DNA of 64,000 bases from contig CAYMOJ010000001.1 of NCBI GenBank assembly GCA_964392175.1, positions 62,001 to 126,000 on the forward strand, read 5' to 3'. The notes under the pieces were generated by a model that was not told where the DNA came from, did no database searches, and saw only the letters and a program-made list of their open reading frames with translations. Made by a program: the position numbers and the translations under genes. This stretch comes from Firm-04 sp964392175 (GTDB lineage Bacteria > Bacillota > Clostridia > Oscillospirales > Ruminococcaceae). This document shows positions 24,901 through 33,051 of this stretch, piece after piece (position 1 is the first letter of the stretch; the number at the start of each line of letters is the position of its first letter).

Positions 24901-25964
24901 GCCTGTTCCTCCAGTGCCAACGCAATGATTTTTTCAATCAGCTCAGCAAAATGAATGCCATCGGCAGCAAACATTTTAGGATACATGGAAATCGATGTAA
25001 ATCCAGGCAGCGTATTGATTTCATTGAACACGATCTCACCAGTGTCGCGAGTCACAAAGAAATCCACACGAGAAAGCCCCTTGCAGTCTAGCGCACGGTA
25101 GATTTTCACTGCCCACTGCTGCACAGCGCGCAGGGTATCTTCAGGTATACGCGCTGGAATGTAGGGCATGGAGGTAGATGTAACATATTTCGTGTCAAAA
25201 TCATAGAACTCTGCACCGGCATCAATCTCACCGGGAGTTGCAGCAATCGGATTCCGGTTGCCCAGCACGGCGACCTCAACCTCCTTGCCGTTGATGAATG
25301 CTTCAGCGAGAACCTTTTCATCAAAACGGAAGGCATTTTCCAGTGCTTCACATAACGCAGCATCACTTGTCACCTTGGAAACACCTACTGAAGATCCCGT
25401 ACAGCAGGGCTTAATAAACACAGGGTAGTGCAACTTTTCGGTCACGGATTTGCACATGGCATCAGAATTTTCGATAAACTCACACCGATGCAGCACAAGG
25501 CAATCTGCCTGACGTACACCGGTAGCAGCTGCCATCATTTTGGTTGCAGATTTATCCATTGCAGCTGCCGATGCCAGCACGCCACATCCCACGTAGGGGA
25601 TCCCTGACAGTTCAAACAAGCCCTGAATGGTACCATCCTCGCCGTTTTCACCATGCAATACCGGAAAGATCACATCCACGGGCACTGTTTCCATTTGATG
25701 CTCAGCCCCCATAATGCACAGGCCCATACCGCGCACAGGAGACAAAAAGGCTTGGCGGTTATTGGGATGCTCCTCCCACGTACCGTTACCCAGTGCAGCG
25801 TAATCATCGCCGCCGAACAATATCCACTGTCCCGTTTTGGTAATGCCCACAGGCAGAATCCTGCGTTCATCGGCTTTCATGTTGCGCAACACAGCCTCTG
25901 CTGAGCGCAAAGAGATATCATGTTCGGGAGATACGCCACCGAACAACACACAAATTGTTTGCAT
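24897..25964 (-). CDS. ddl: D-alanine-D-alanine ligase
   Basis: A 355-residue ATP-grasp ligase making D-Ala-D-Ala for MurF. LFGGVSPEHDISLRSAEAV begins the protein, VFPVLHGENGEDGTIQGLFE and VKPCCTGSSVGVSKV-like motifs follow, and RVDFFV ... FNEINTLPGFTSISMYP forms the metal site. The omega-loop region FDTKYVTSTSMPYIPARIP is somewhat like D-Ala-D-Ser/Lac-type ligases, so specificity should be tested before assuming D-Ala-D-Ala. Its pairing with murF favours the housekeeping role. Start MQTICVLFGG at 25964, 18 codons inside the open frame. Confidence 0.92.
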   Translation of the reverse strand: MQTICVLFGGVSPEHDISLRSAEAVLRNMKADERRILPVGITKTGQWILFGGDDYAALGNGTWEEHPNNRQAFLSPVRGMGLCIMGAEHQMETVPVDVIFPVLHGENGEDGTIQGLFELSGIPYVGCGVLASAAAMDKSATKMMAAATGVRQADCLVLHRCEFIENSDAMCKSVTEKLHYPVFIKPCCTGSSVGVSKVTSDAALCEALENAFRFDEKVLAEAFINGKEVEVAVLGNRNPIAATPGEIDAGAEFYDFDTKYVTSTSMPYIPARIPEDTLRAVQQWAVKIYRALDCKGLSRVDFFVTRDTGEIVFNEINTLPGFTSISMYPKMFAADGIHFAELIEKIIALALEEQA

Positions 25965-26018
25965 AACAGCCTCCAATGCGATGTATGATAATAAAAATAT
26001 GTTTTGAAACTGCACCAC

Positions 26019-26053
26019 AAAACCCCGTCACCCGTAATGGGCAGACGGGGCTT
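26019..26053 (-). terminator. Intrinsic terminator after the NagA-kinase fusion gene
   Basis: Minus-strand stem CCCCGTC/GACGGGG (26044-26050 with 26023-26029), with an inner CCC/GGG pairing, followed by TTTTG. Confidence 0.88.
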
Positions 26054-26066
26054 GCAATATCGATTT

Positions 26067-28265
26067 TCAAATGCCTTTCACAACATCCTTCACGATTTGT
26101 TCCATCTCGGCACGCTTACTGAGCATATCCTTGGCAAGTGCCAGCTGGCAGCGTGCGCGCACCAAATTATGCCCCACGTAGTTAGTTTTGAAGTACTTGT
26201 CACCCGTGAGATAATCCGTCAGGAAACGGACAGCAAGCTCAATGGTAATGGTGATCGCTCCCAGCGCCATGGTATCCATCTCAACATCGGTAAGCGCATC
26301 AGCAGTTCTACCGACGAAGCCTTGCGCAAAGGCGCGGTATTTTTCCAGATCCAGTGCCACCTTGCTGCAATCAGGTTCATCTTCCACAGCAGTGGATGCC
26401 GCAAAACGCACCGCATCGCCAAAATCATGCATCGCAAGACCCGGCATTACCGTATCCAGATCGATAATGGTCAGTGGCGCATATGTCACACGATCAAACA
26501 GCACATTGTTGGTTTTGGTATCGTTATGGGTCACACGCAGGGGCAGCTTGCCGGCATCTAGCATGGCTTGCAAAGTAGATGCCAGTACGGTATGCTCTTT
26601 CACAAAGGCAATTTCCTCAGCAATCTCCGTCGCACGATGATAGGCATCTGCTTCTACCGCCTCAAAGAACACTTCCAGGCGCTTTGCAGTATTGTGAAAA
26701 TCGGGAATGGTCGTAAAAAGCTTCGCGGCATCAAAATCGGCAAGCTGATTCTGGAACTCACCAAACGCTTCACCTGCGCCACGCAGGGTATCCAGATCGT
26801 CGCAGGTATCAAAGGTCACGGAGTTGATATAGTTGAATAACCGCCAAAATGTGCCCTCATCCTGCATATAATAATTGTTTCCCTCCGCTACGGTATGGTA
26901 GAAATGCAATGCAGGCTTATTCAACTTATTCAGCTTACTGCGCAGATGAGAAGTCACCGCATCAATATTCTCCATGATCTGTATCGGATTTTGAAACACA
27001 TAGGTATTGACACGCTGCAAGATATAGGATTTGACCGTACTGTCCTCCAGTCGGTAATCAAGGCGATATGTGGTGTTGATATTGCCCTGATTGATGATTT
27101 CATGCCCGATAAATTCGCCTGTCACATGGAATTTTGCCGCGATAGAGCGCAGCATTTCCTTTTCTTCCATATAGCGCTTGTGCTCTTCATTATCAGGGCA
27201 GATAAACTGACCACCGATCATCACATGAGCAAGATTCATCTCGCCATCCAAAATCAGCAAATCGGCATCAGCACCTACCTCAATACGCCCCTTGTTGGTT
27301 GCGCCAATCAGATCGGCAGGGGTACGGGTCGCCATGGTAACAGCATCCGCAAAGGGCACACCGAACTCTACAGCACGCTTCATACAGGTAAACAACGTAG
27401 AGGTAGAGCCTGCGATAGCACCATCCATGGTGCGTGCAACGCTGTTTTTTACCGCAATCGGCTGCCCACCAAACTCATAGATGCCATCGCAAAGACCGGT
27501 AGCGCGCATACTGTCACTGATGATCACCATACGCTCAGGCCCAAAGATCTTGTACAACATCAGCACGATGGAGGGGTGCAGATGCAGACCATCGGTAATT
27601 GCCTGCACGTGAATATTCTTCTGTACAGCTGCCCCAATTGGGCCCGGATTGCGGTGGTGGATACCGGGCATAGCGTTAAATGTATGCGTCAGGCACTGTG
27701 CGCCTGCATCAATTGCCCGGATACAAGTATCGTAATCGGCGGCAGTGTGACCAAGGGACACCACTGCGTCGCACTCTTTGATAAATGCCATGCTATGCTC
27801 CAACTCGGGGGCAATCGTGACCATCTTCATATCGGCAAGAGAACGAAACTCTTCGAGGTCGGGGGCTTTGATAAACTTGCCGTTTTGTGCGCCCTTATAC
27901 TTCTCCGAAATATACGGGCCTTCCATATGGAAGCCAAGGATCTGGGCACCGGAAACATCACGACTGGCAACGGTCACTCTACGAATCGACTCGTAATCCA
28001 TGGTCATGGTCGTAGGCAAAAACGATGTCGTACCATTCTGTGCAAGGTAATCACTAATTTCCTCAAAATGCGCATCCATGGTATCATAGCCTGCGCAACC
28101 GTGGGTATGAATATCCACAAGACCGGGAATCACGGTCATGCCGTCATAGGATTGCCCCTCAGTGGCATCACTCGCAGGCGCAATGGCAGCAATTTTGCCG
28201 TCCTCCACAGTAATATCGGATAAAACCCCGTTCAAATTCAGATTTTTCAGAATCATAAAGTGCAT
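26067..28265 (-). CDS. Fusion of GlcNAc-6-phosphate deacetylase (NagA) and NahK-like N-acetylhexosamine kinase
   Basis: A 732-residue two-domain enzyme. Residues 1-375 are NagA, which deacetylates GlcNAc-6-phosphate: VDIHTHGCAGYDTMD, HMEGPYIS, SLGHTAADYD, LTHTFNAM and ISDSMRATGL hold the metal ligands and catalytic Asp. Residues about 385-732 are a choline/aminoglycoside-kinase fold close to N-acetylhexosamine 1-kinase NahK: INQGNINTTYRLDY, YILQRVNTYVFQNP, LRVTHNDTKTNNVLFD (catalytic HxD) and IIDLDTVMPGLAMHDFGDA. NahK normally phosphorylates GlcNAc or GalNAc at C1. The fusion has no frameshift. The ribosome site AAAGGA lies far upstream; a CACGC/GCGTG hairpin may shorten the distance. An alternative ATG is at residue 4. 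Confidence 0.9.
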   Translation of the reverse strand: MHFMILKNLNLNGVLSDITVEDGKIAAIAPASDATEGQSYDGMTVIPGLVDIHTHGCAGYDTMDAHFEEISDYLAQNGTTSFLPTTMTMDYESIRRVTVASRDVSGAQILGFHMEGPYISEKYKGAQNGKFIKAPDLEEFRSLADMKMVTIAPELEHSMAFIKECDAVVSLGHTAADYDTCIRAIDAGAQCLTHTFNAMPGIHHRNPGPIGAAVQKNIHVQAITDGLHLHPSIVLMLYKIFGPERMVIISDSMRATGLCDGIYEFGGQPIAVKNSVARTMDGAIAGSTSTLFTCMKRAVEFGVPFADAVTMATRTPADLIGATNKGRIEVGADADLLILDGEMNLAHVMIGGQFICPDNEEHKRYMEEKEMLRSIAAKFHVTGEFIGHEIINQGNINTTYRLDYRLEDSTVKSYILQRVNTYVFQNPIQIMENIDAVTSHLRSKLNKLNKPALHFYHTVAEGNNYYMQDEGTFWRLFNYINSVTFDTCDDLDTLRGAGEAFGEFQNQLADFDAAKLFTTIPDFHNTAKRLEVFFEAVEADAYHRATEIAEEIAFVKEHTVLASTLQAMLDAGKLPLRVTHNDTKTNNVLFDRVTYAPLTIIDLDTVMPGLAMHDFGDAVRFAASTAVEDEPDCSKVALDLEKYRAFAQGFVGRTADALTDVEMDTMALGAITITIELAVRFLTDYLTGDKYFKTNYVGHNLVRARCQLALAKDMLSKRAEMEQIVKDVVKGI

Positions 28266-28329
28266 AAATCACGCAGACAGCGTGGTTCCTTTCGTAGTAA
28301 TATGCAATATCAGTCGCATCAGAGCGTAA

Positions 28330-29667
28330 TCAAGCATTCGGCAAGCTTGCTGCAGCCACTGCTTGCCCCACGCGACGATCCATTTCATCGGGCAGAATAA
28401 ACCGGATCTGCTCATACAGCGCAGGGAACTCCGCCTTCAGCACTTCTTTGGCACCACCAATCACCAGTTCACCACCCATGCCTGAAGTCACGCGACCGGA
28501 GATCTGCAAATAACGAATATCATAAAAATCAGCATAGTTCGCGATGGCATACCCAAAGTATGTACCAATGGTACGAAAGATATCCTTTGCGCCCTCATGT
28601 CCCTCTGCCAACAGCTTTTGCACAGCGGTCAGCTTTTCGGCAAGGGTAAGGTTTTCATCCAGTGTAATACCCGCCTTAGGTGCCAGACGAATCACAGCAT
28701 CCTGCGAAAAATACTTCACGCCACAGCCGTAGTCCCCTGACCACTCATCCACCGCAGCAGCGGGGTTATAATCCACGGGAACAAACGCAAGCTCATTGTG
28801 CCAGCCTGTAACATTACCGTTGCAATCCACATATCCACCTGCCTGACTGGTACCCATAGCAATGCCCAACACACCGTTGACATCCATCGCCATAGATGCA
28901 GCCAATGCTGCTACATCGCCATCATTTGCCACAGCGTAAGGAACGCCCATCTGCCCCAGCACATCCACATAAATGTTCTTGCACGCAGCACCCTGTGTAT
29001 CCTTCGGAACTTTCAAAAACAGATGTGAAACCATTGCGCGGTTTGCCACCAGAACACCCGCAGTACTAACGCCCACGGCATCAAAACGGGGCATCTTCGA
29101 TGCCGCCAGCTCGATTGCCTCACGGATATGCTTTTGGTGATAGGAAATATCCTCGGCGAGTTTTGGCAACCACACAATTTCCTCTGCCCAGATGGTTTCA
29201 CCATCTACCACGGCAGCCACCTTGATATCACTGCCGCCCGCATCAAATCCTACGCGGCAACCGCCCAGATTTCTGCCAATGGAAAGAGGGCTGGTCTTGG
29301 TCTGCGGCATATTCTCCATCGTGCGCTCCTCTACCACAAAGGGACGCTCATAGGTAGTGCTCCAGAAATCCACATCAAAGGCACGCAGGCCCTCTCCGGT
29401 ATATGCATCTCGGATATAGCAGAACACATCATGGTCGCCGGAAAGCATGACCTTCCAGCCGCCCGCGCACCACAAAATCGTTTTGATCAAGCGTTCTGCG
29501 TACAGGCAATTTTGCGTAAAATCATCACCGAGCATGGTATCGCGGCGATATACAAGACCGTTCTCACGCTCCACAGCAATGGAGAACGGGCGGTTTGCCT
29601 TTGCAAGGAAATCGCGGTTAAAATACACCGCAGGAACAAATTGGTCATCGAGAATGGGCTGAATCAT
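28330..29667 (-). CDS. ROK family sugar kinase with N-terminal extension
   Basis: A 445-residue protein. Residues about 134-440 form a ROK/sugar-kinase ATPase fold, with VGFDAGGSDIKVAAVVDGE (phosphate 1), VANDGDVAALAA, GIAMGTSQAGGYVD (phosphate 2) and QISGRVTSGMGGELVI (adenosine). The usual ROK zinc motif CxCGxxGC is not visible. Residues 1-130 (YFNRDFLAKANRPFSIAVER and following) match no domain I recognise. It lies 64 bases upstream of the NagA-kinase gene and 78 downstream of the epimerase on one strand, so it probably phosphorylates an amino sugar or hexose in the same pathway. Confidence 0.82.
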   Translation of the reverse strand: MIQPILDDQFVPAVYFNRDFLAKANRPFSIAVERENGLVYRRDTMLGDDFTQNCLYAERLIKTILWCAGGWKVMLSGDHDVFCYIRDAYTGEGLRAFDVDFWSTTYERPFVVEERTMENMPQTKTSPLSIGRNLGGCRVGFDAGGSDIKVAAVVDGETIWAEEIVWLPKLAEDISYHQKHIREAIELAASKMPRFDAVGVSTAGVLVANRAMVSHLFLKVPKDTQGAACKNIYVDVLGQMGVPYAVANDGDVAALAASMAMDVNGVLGIAMGTSQAGGYVDCNGNVTGWHNELAFVPVDYNPAAAVDEWSGDYGCGVKYFSQDAVIRLAPKAGITLDENLTLAEKLTAVQKLLAEGHEGAKDIFRTIGTYFGYAIANYADFYDIRYLQISGRVTSGMGGELVIGGAKEVLKAEFPALYEQIRFILPDEMDRRVGQAVAAASLPNA

Positions 29668-29745
29668 GTTGAAGGAGTCCTTTCTGTTAATATTTTATGA
29701 CACAATGTACTGCGAAGCAAAGCGATGCCTCGCAGTACATATGCA

Positions 29746-30693
29746 TCATTTGGTATTATGGAGATTCCAACGGAAGGGGCAAAAACGTGCCGCCTTGGAA
29801 ACATCGAACATAAAATTCTTATCGAGGGTTTCAAAATCCAGATAACGGTAATTGGTTTTTTCCTGCGGATCAGAGAACATACGCTTGAACAGGCTGCCGC
29901 CAACGCTATTTCGCTGCAGCACCGGCCCCAGACGGTGATTTTCCTTCATGAAGCTGATAATCTCAGAAGCCATAATTAGCCCGGAATCCGCAACATTATA
30001 GTTGCCTGTATAGGTCAGCCCCTCTGCCTGGCGCAAGAAGCAGATAATGAAATCCGCCACATTGTGAATGCAGCAAAGGTGGAAGCCGTACTCTCCCGTA
30101 CGGTACACGAAGAGCGTCTTATCCTTCGGGTCGGTAATACGCGACATGAGGTTGTCGGTAAAATCAAAGGAATATACAGGAGGGATACGCATAATGCAGC
30201 AGACCATCGTTTTGGTACGCGCCACATCAGCGGCAAACGCCTGCTCGGCCTCTGCCTTCAGCTTCCCATAATTGGTTATGGGCTTTTTGGGATCATCCTC
30301 ACGAACAGGCTCTCGCGTTTCAGGCTGTTTATACACCTGTGTGGTACTAACAAGAATGAATTTTTTTATTTCTTTGCCAATTGCCAGCTTATAGAGGAAC
30401 TTATCGCAAGCGGCACTCATATCCATTTGTGCCTTTTCCACAATAGGACCAAAGTCGTTATCTACGGTACAGGCAAGGTGTACCACATAGTCGATGGCAA
30501 ACTCATCAAAGATATCGCCATACTTTCCCTTTTCATTGGGTGCTGCCTGGCGGAAGATATAATTTTCTTTTTGCGCGTTATACTCGGTGGGCGCAGTATC
30601 CACTGCAATAACGGTATTGCCCTTTTTGAGCAGACCCGAGCAGACCTTTTCACCGATTCTGCCACAGCCGCCGGTAATCAAAACGGTTGCCAT
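29746..30693 (-). CDS. NAD-dependent sugar epimerase/dehydratase
   Basis: A 315-residue extended short-chain dehydrogenase. The NAD-binding motif VLITGGCGRIGEKV opens the protein, the catalytic pair is in NYGKLKAEAE (YxxxK), and STTQVY supplies the Ser/Thr. It resembles GalE/WbpP-type nucleotide-sugar epimerases but is divergent at the C-terminus. A UDP-hexose or UDP-HexNAc 4-epimerase would fit beside a NahK-like kinase as in lacto-N-biose pathways; this is inference. MATVLITGG at 30693 was chosen; AAAGGA is 13 bases upstream, and an in-frame GTG at 30702 is possible. Confidence 0.82.
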   Translation of the reverse strand: MATVLITGGCGRIGEKVCSGLLKKGNTVIAVDTAPTEYNAQKENYIFRQAAPNEKGKYGDIFDEFAIDYVVHLACTVDNDFGPIVEKAQMDMSAACDKFLYKLAIGKEIKKFILVSTTQVYKQPETREPVREDDPKKPITNYGKLKAEAEQAFAADVARTKTMVCCIMRIPPVYSFDFTDNLMSRITDPKDKTLFVYRTGEYGFHLCCIHNVADFIICFLRQAEGLTYTGNYNVADSGLIMASEIISFMKENHRLGPVLQRNSVGGSLFKRMFSDPQEKTNYRYLDFETLDKNFMFDVSKAARFCPFRWNLHNTK

Positions 30694-30761
30694 ATGAATC
30701 ACGCATTCCTTTCTGTCTTGCGAAAGGATACACCCATCGCAAATTATAATCACACATCATT

Positions 30762-30790
30762 ATTATAGCACACAGCGGCGCGAAATGCAA
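30762..30790 (-). promoter_or_regulatory. Sigma-A promoter of the amino-sugar cluster
   Basis: TTGCAT (30785-30790) and TATAAT (30762-30767), 17 bases apart on the minus strand. The first transcribed bases (AATGATGTGTGA) almost match those of the promoter at 37437-37465. Confidence 0.8.
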
Positions 30791-30893
30791 GCGACAGCGC
30801 AAAATTTTCCAAATTTTCTTTGATTGTTGCAAAAAGGCACCGGCTCTCTTGTACATGGCGCACAAAATAGGCTAAAGATCGATGTGCGAAGCA

Positions 30894-31358
30894 TCATTTT
30901 TTTCGAATAGATTGAAAAAAGGCTCGTAGCTGCTCAGTGCAAGGATCTTGCAACAAGCCGGCAGTCACCTTCGGCTGATGGGCATAGGGCAACGAGAACA
31001 TTTCCTCCACCGATCGCACTGCTCCGCCCTTGGGATCGTAAGCACCAAACACCACACGATCCATTCTTGCATTAATGATGGCTCCACTGCACATAGGGCA
31101 AGGCTCTAGGGTTACATACAAAATACAGCCGGAAAGCCGCCAATCTCCACGCTGCTTGGCCGCCTGCTCCATGGCGATGATCTCAGCATGAGCAAGTGGC
31201 GAGTGAGCTGTTTCGCGCAGATTATACCCTCTGCCAATAATTGCGCCGGTTGCACGTTCTACCACAACGGCTCCCACAGGCACTTCGCCCTTTGCGGCGG
31301 CTGTTTCAGCTAGCGTCATCGCCGCACGCATATAATCAAAATCAGTCAGTTCCTCCAT
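30894..31358 (-). CDS. tadA: tRNA-specific adenosine deaminase
   Basis: This 154-residue zinc deaminase converts A34 to inosine in tRNA(Arg), allowing wobble decoding. The zinc and proton-shuttle motifs HAEIIAME and PCPMCSGAI are present, with the family core KGEVPVGAVVV and YDPKGGAV. It is 9 bases after the CPBP protease gene, in one transcript. The 200 bases downstream show no clear terminator. Confidence 0.95.
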   Translation of the reverse strand: MEELTDFDYMRAAMTLAETAAAKGEVPVGAVVVERATGAIIGRGYNLRETAHSPLAHAEIIAMEQAAKQRGDWRLSGCILYVTLEPCPMCSGAIINARMDRVVFGAYDPKGGAVRSVEEMFSLPYAHQPKVTAGLLQDPCTEQLRAFFQSIRKK

Positions 31359-31367
31359 GCTTTCACC

Positions 31368-32516
31368 TCACAGCAAAAGCTGCACAACGGCAGTCAGAAT
31401 AGAAAAAGCGATCCACGGCAGCATGGTCACGCTTTCGCCCAGTGCCAATATTTTTTTGTCATTTGGCAACAGTGTGGTTCTATTTTCCAACCGCAGTTGA
31501 CCGCGGCGTGCGATGCTATAAGTGATGATCGCTGCCACGCCCATGATTCCCAAGTACAACGAATAGTACAAAGGCGTTGTCACCGCCCCGTCATGATATG
31601 CAAGTACCAATCTCGCATCCATCAGGGCGTGGTAGATGATATGCATCAGCACACAATTGAAAAGTGAACCACTCTTAAGCAAAAAATACCCTGCACCAAG
31701 CCCGATCAGGCACATTCCCACGCGGGCAGGTGCTGTATTCGGAAACAGCAACGCCATACCTGCTACTGCACATACTGCAAAGCCATCGCCAAACTGCCGC
31801 AGAACGGGCAACAAGGTACCACGCATCAACAGTTCATGTAAAAATGGTAGGATCAAAATTTCAAACAGCCCGTACACGCCCAGTGCGGTACTATTTTTAT
31901 ACGAAAACAACTGTTGTGCGGCTTCTGCGTCGCTTCCATCGATGTGGTCGAGGATGCAGACGACTGCGGCACTGAACATTGCCCAGCCCATCGCACCAAT
32001 GGCTTCCGGAAAAGCATTCATGGCCATGGGCATTTGTACACGCATCGGCACACAAAAATACCGGTTGGCGATCAGCAGTGCGCCACCGTATTGCAACAGC
32101 ATCACAAAAATACGCACGGCGATCACGAGCCACTGACTCCCACTCATGCTAAAGGTGAGAAAGTCCAATCGAATATCCATACCCAACCGATGCAGCAGGG
32201 ATACGATCAATGAGCCTGCCCCAAGCTGCACCAGCAAGAAAAACAGCAACGCAAAACCGATCACTTCGCTGATGCGATGCAGCACTTTCCGCTCATGGAT
32301 GGCAGGCTTTACATTGGAAAAACCCGTACCATCCGTATAAGTGCACTCCCTGGAATCCACCACAAGACGATACAAAAAGGGGGAATCGGTTTGCTTGCGC
32401 CACGTGCGACTTGCTGCATTATATTTGGGATTACGGCTATTGTAGATAAAATCTTCTGCTACATCAATGCGATGCGCATTTTCAGTCAACTGCTGTGCTT
32501 CAGAGTGAATTGACAT
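31368..32516 (-). CDS. CPBP family intramembrane protease
   Basis: A 382-residue membrane protein with about eight hydrophobic helices after a soluble N-terminus of about 85 residues. The CPBP (Abi/CAAX protease-like) motifs are LPFLHELLMRGTL, where the usual EE is HE, and LMHIIYHALMD with catalytic His residues. CPBP proteins cleave membrane peptides such as prenylated or bacteriocin-linked substrates. The start at 32516 follows AAAGGGGG with good spacing; a GTG at 32525 is possible. It precedes tadA, a pairing with no obvious functional link. Confidence 0.82.
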   Translation of the reverse strand: MSIHSEAQQLTENAHRIDVAEDFIYNSRNPKYNAASRTWRKQTDSPFLYRLVVDSRECTYTDGTGFSNVKPAIHERKVLHRISEVIGFALLFFLLVQLGAGSLIVSLLHRLGMDIRLDFLTFSMSGSQWLVIAVRIFVMLLQYGGALLIANRYFCVPMRVQMPMAMNAFPEAIGAMGWAMFSAAVVCILDHIDGSDAEAAQQLFSYKNSTALGVYGLFEILILPFLHELLMRGTLLPVLRQFGDGFAVCAVAGMALLFPNTAPARVGMCLIGLGAGYFLLKSGSLFNCVLMHIIYHALMDARLVLAYHDGAVTTPLYYSLYLGIMGVAAIITYSIARRGQLRLENRTTLLPNDKKILALGESVTMLPWIAFSILTAVVQLLL

Positions 32517-32671
32517 ATGGCACACCCCCTTTGGTTTCAGGTAACATTACACGGAGCCGGTGGTGCAGACACGCAACCCACTGCGTATCATTCTCCATAT
32601 TCATTGTAACAGATGGGAAAGCTGAATGGTACAGCATCTTGTGAACAAAAAACGAACAAATCATGAACGCC

Positions 32672-32711
32672 AAACAATACAGCCGCCATGCCATTTGTGG
32701 CACAGCGGCTG
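32672..32711 (-). terminator. Hairpin terminator after the DUF1292 gene
   Basis: A 14-bp near-perfect stem (CAGCCGC..TGCCA with TGGCA..GCGGCTG, 32698-32711 with 32680-32693) with CAAA loop, followed on the minus strand by a moderate TATTGTTTGG tail. Confidence 0.65.
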
Positions 32712-32736
32712 CAAATGATTCCGGTTGCAGATATGC

Positions 32737-33033
32737 TCAATCCTCAAAATCATAAATATCGCCATACTCCGCACGAAAACGGTCAAACAGCTTCTCCATT
32801 AGTGATTCATCGGTCACAGCATCATAGTGCTCCGTTTCCTTACCCAAGTCGATAATCTCGACAATGACAACGCCTGCCTCCTCATCCTCCTCGGGCAGCA
32901 GCACGGCATAAGATTTGCCCTCATGCTGAATGATCGCCAGAAATGTAAACAGAATCTCGTTCCCGTCCTCATCCTCCAACAGCACACTTTCATCGGGTAG
33001 CTCGTTTTCGGTATTCTTGATTTCTTCCGACAT
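32737..33033 (-). CDS. DUF1292 family protein
   Basis: A 98-residue acidic protein of the DUF1292/YrzB family, common in Firmicutes, recognised by LLEDEDGNEILFTFLAII ... GKSYAVLLPEEDEE. Function is unknown. It follows the DHHW gene by 18 bases and ends the acyl-transfer locus, probably as a passenger gene. Confidence 0.88.
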   Translation of the reverse strand: MSEEIKNTENELPDESVLLEDEDGNEILFTFLAIIQHEGKSYAVLLPEEDEEAGVVIVEIIDLGKETEHYDAVTDESLMEKLFDRFRAEYGDIYDFED

Positions 33034-33051
33034 GACATATCTTCCTTTCGG

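Noticed and set aside
26895..28223. 442-codon plus-strand frame opposite the NagA-kinase gene
   Set aside because: Shadow of a clear two-domain enzyme, with no start signal.
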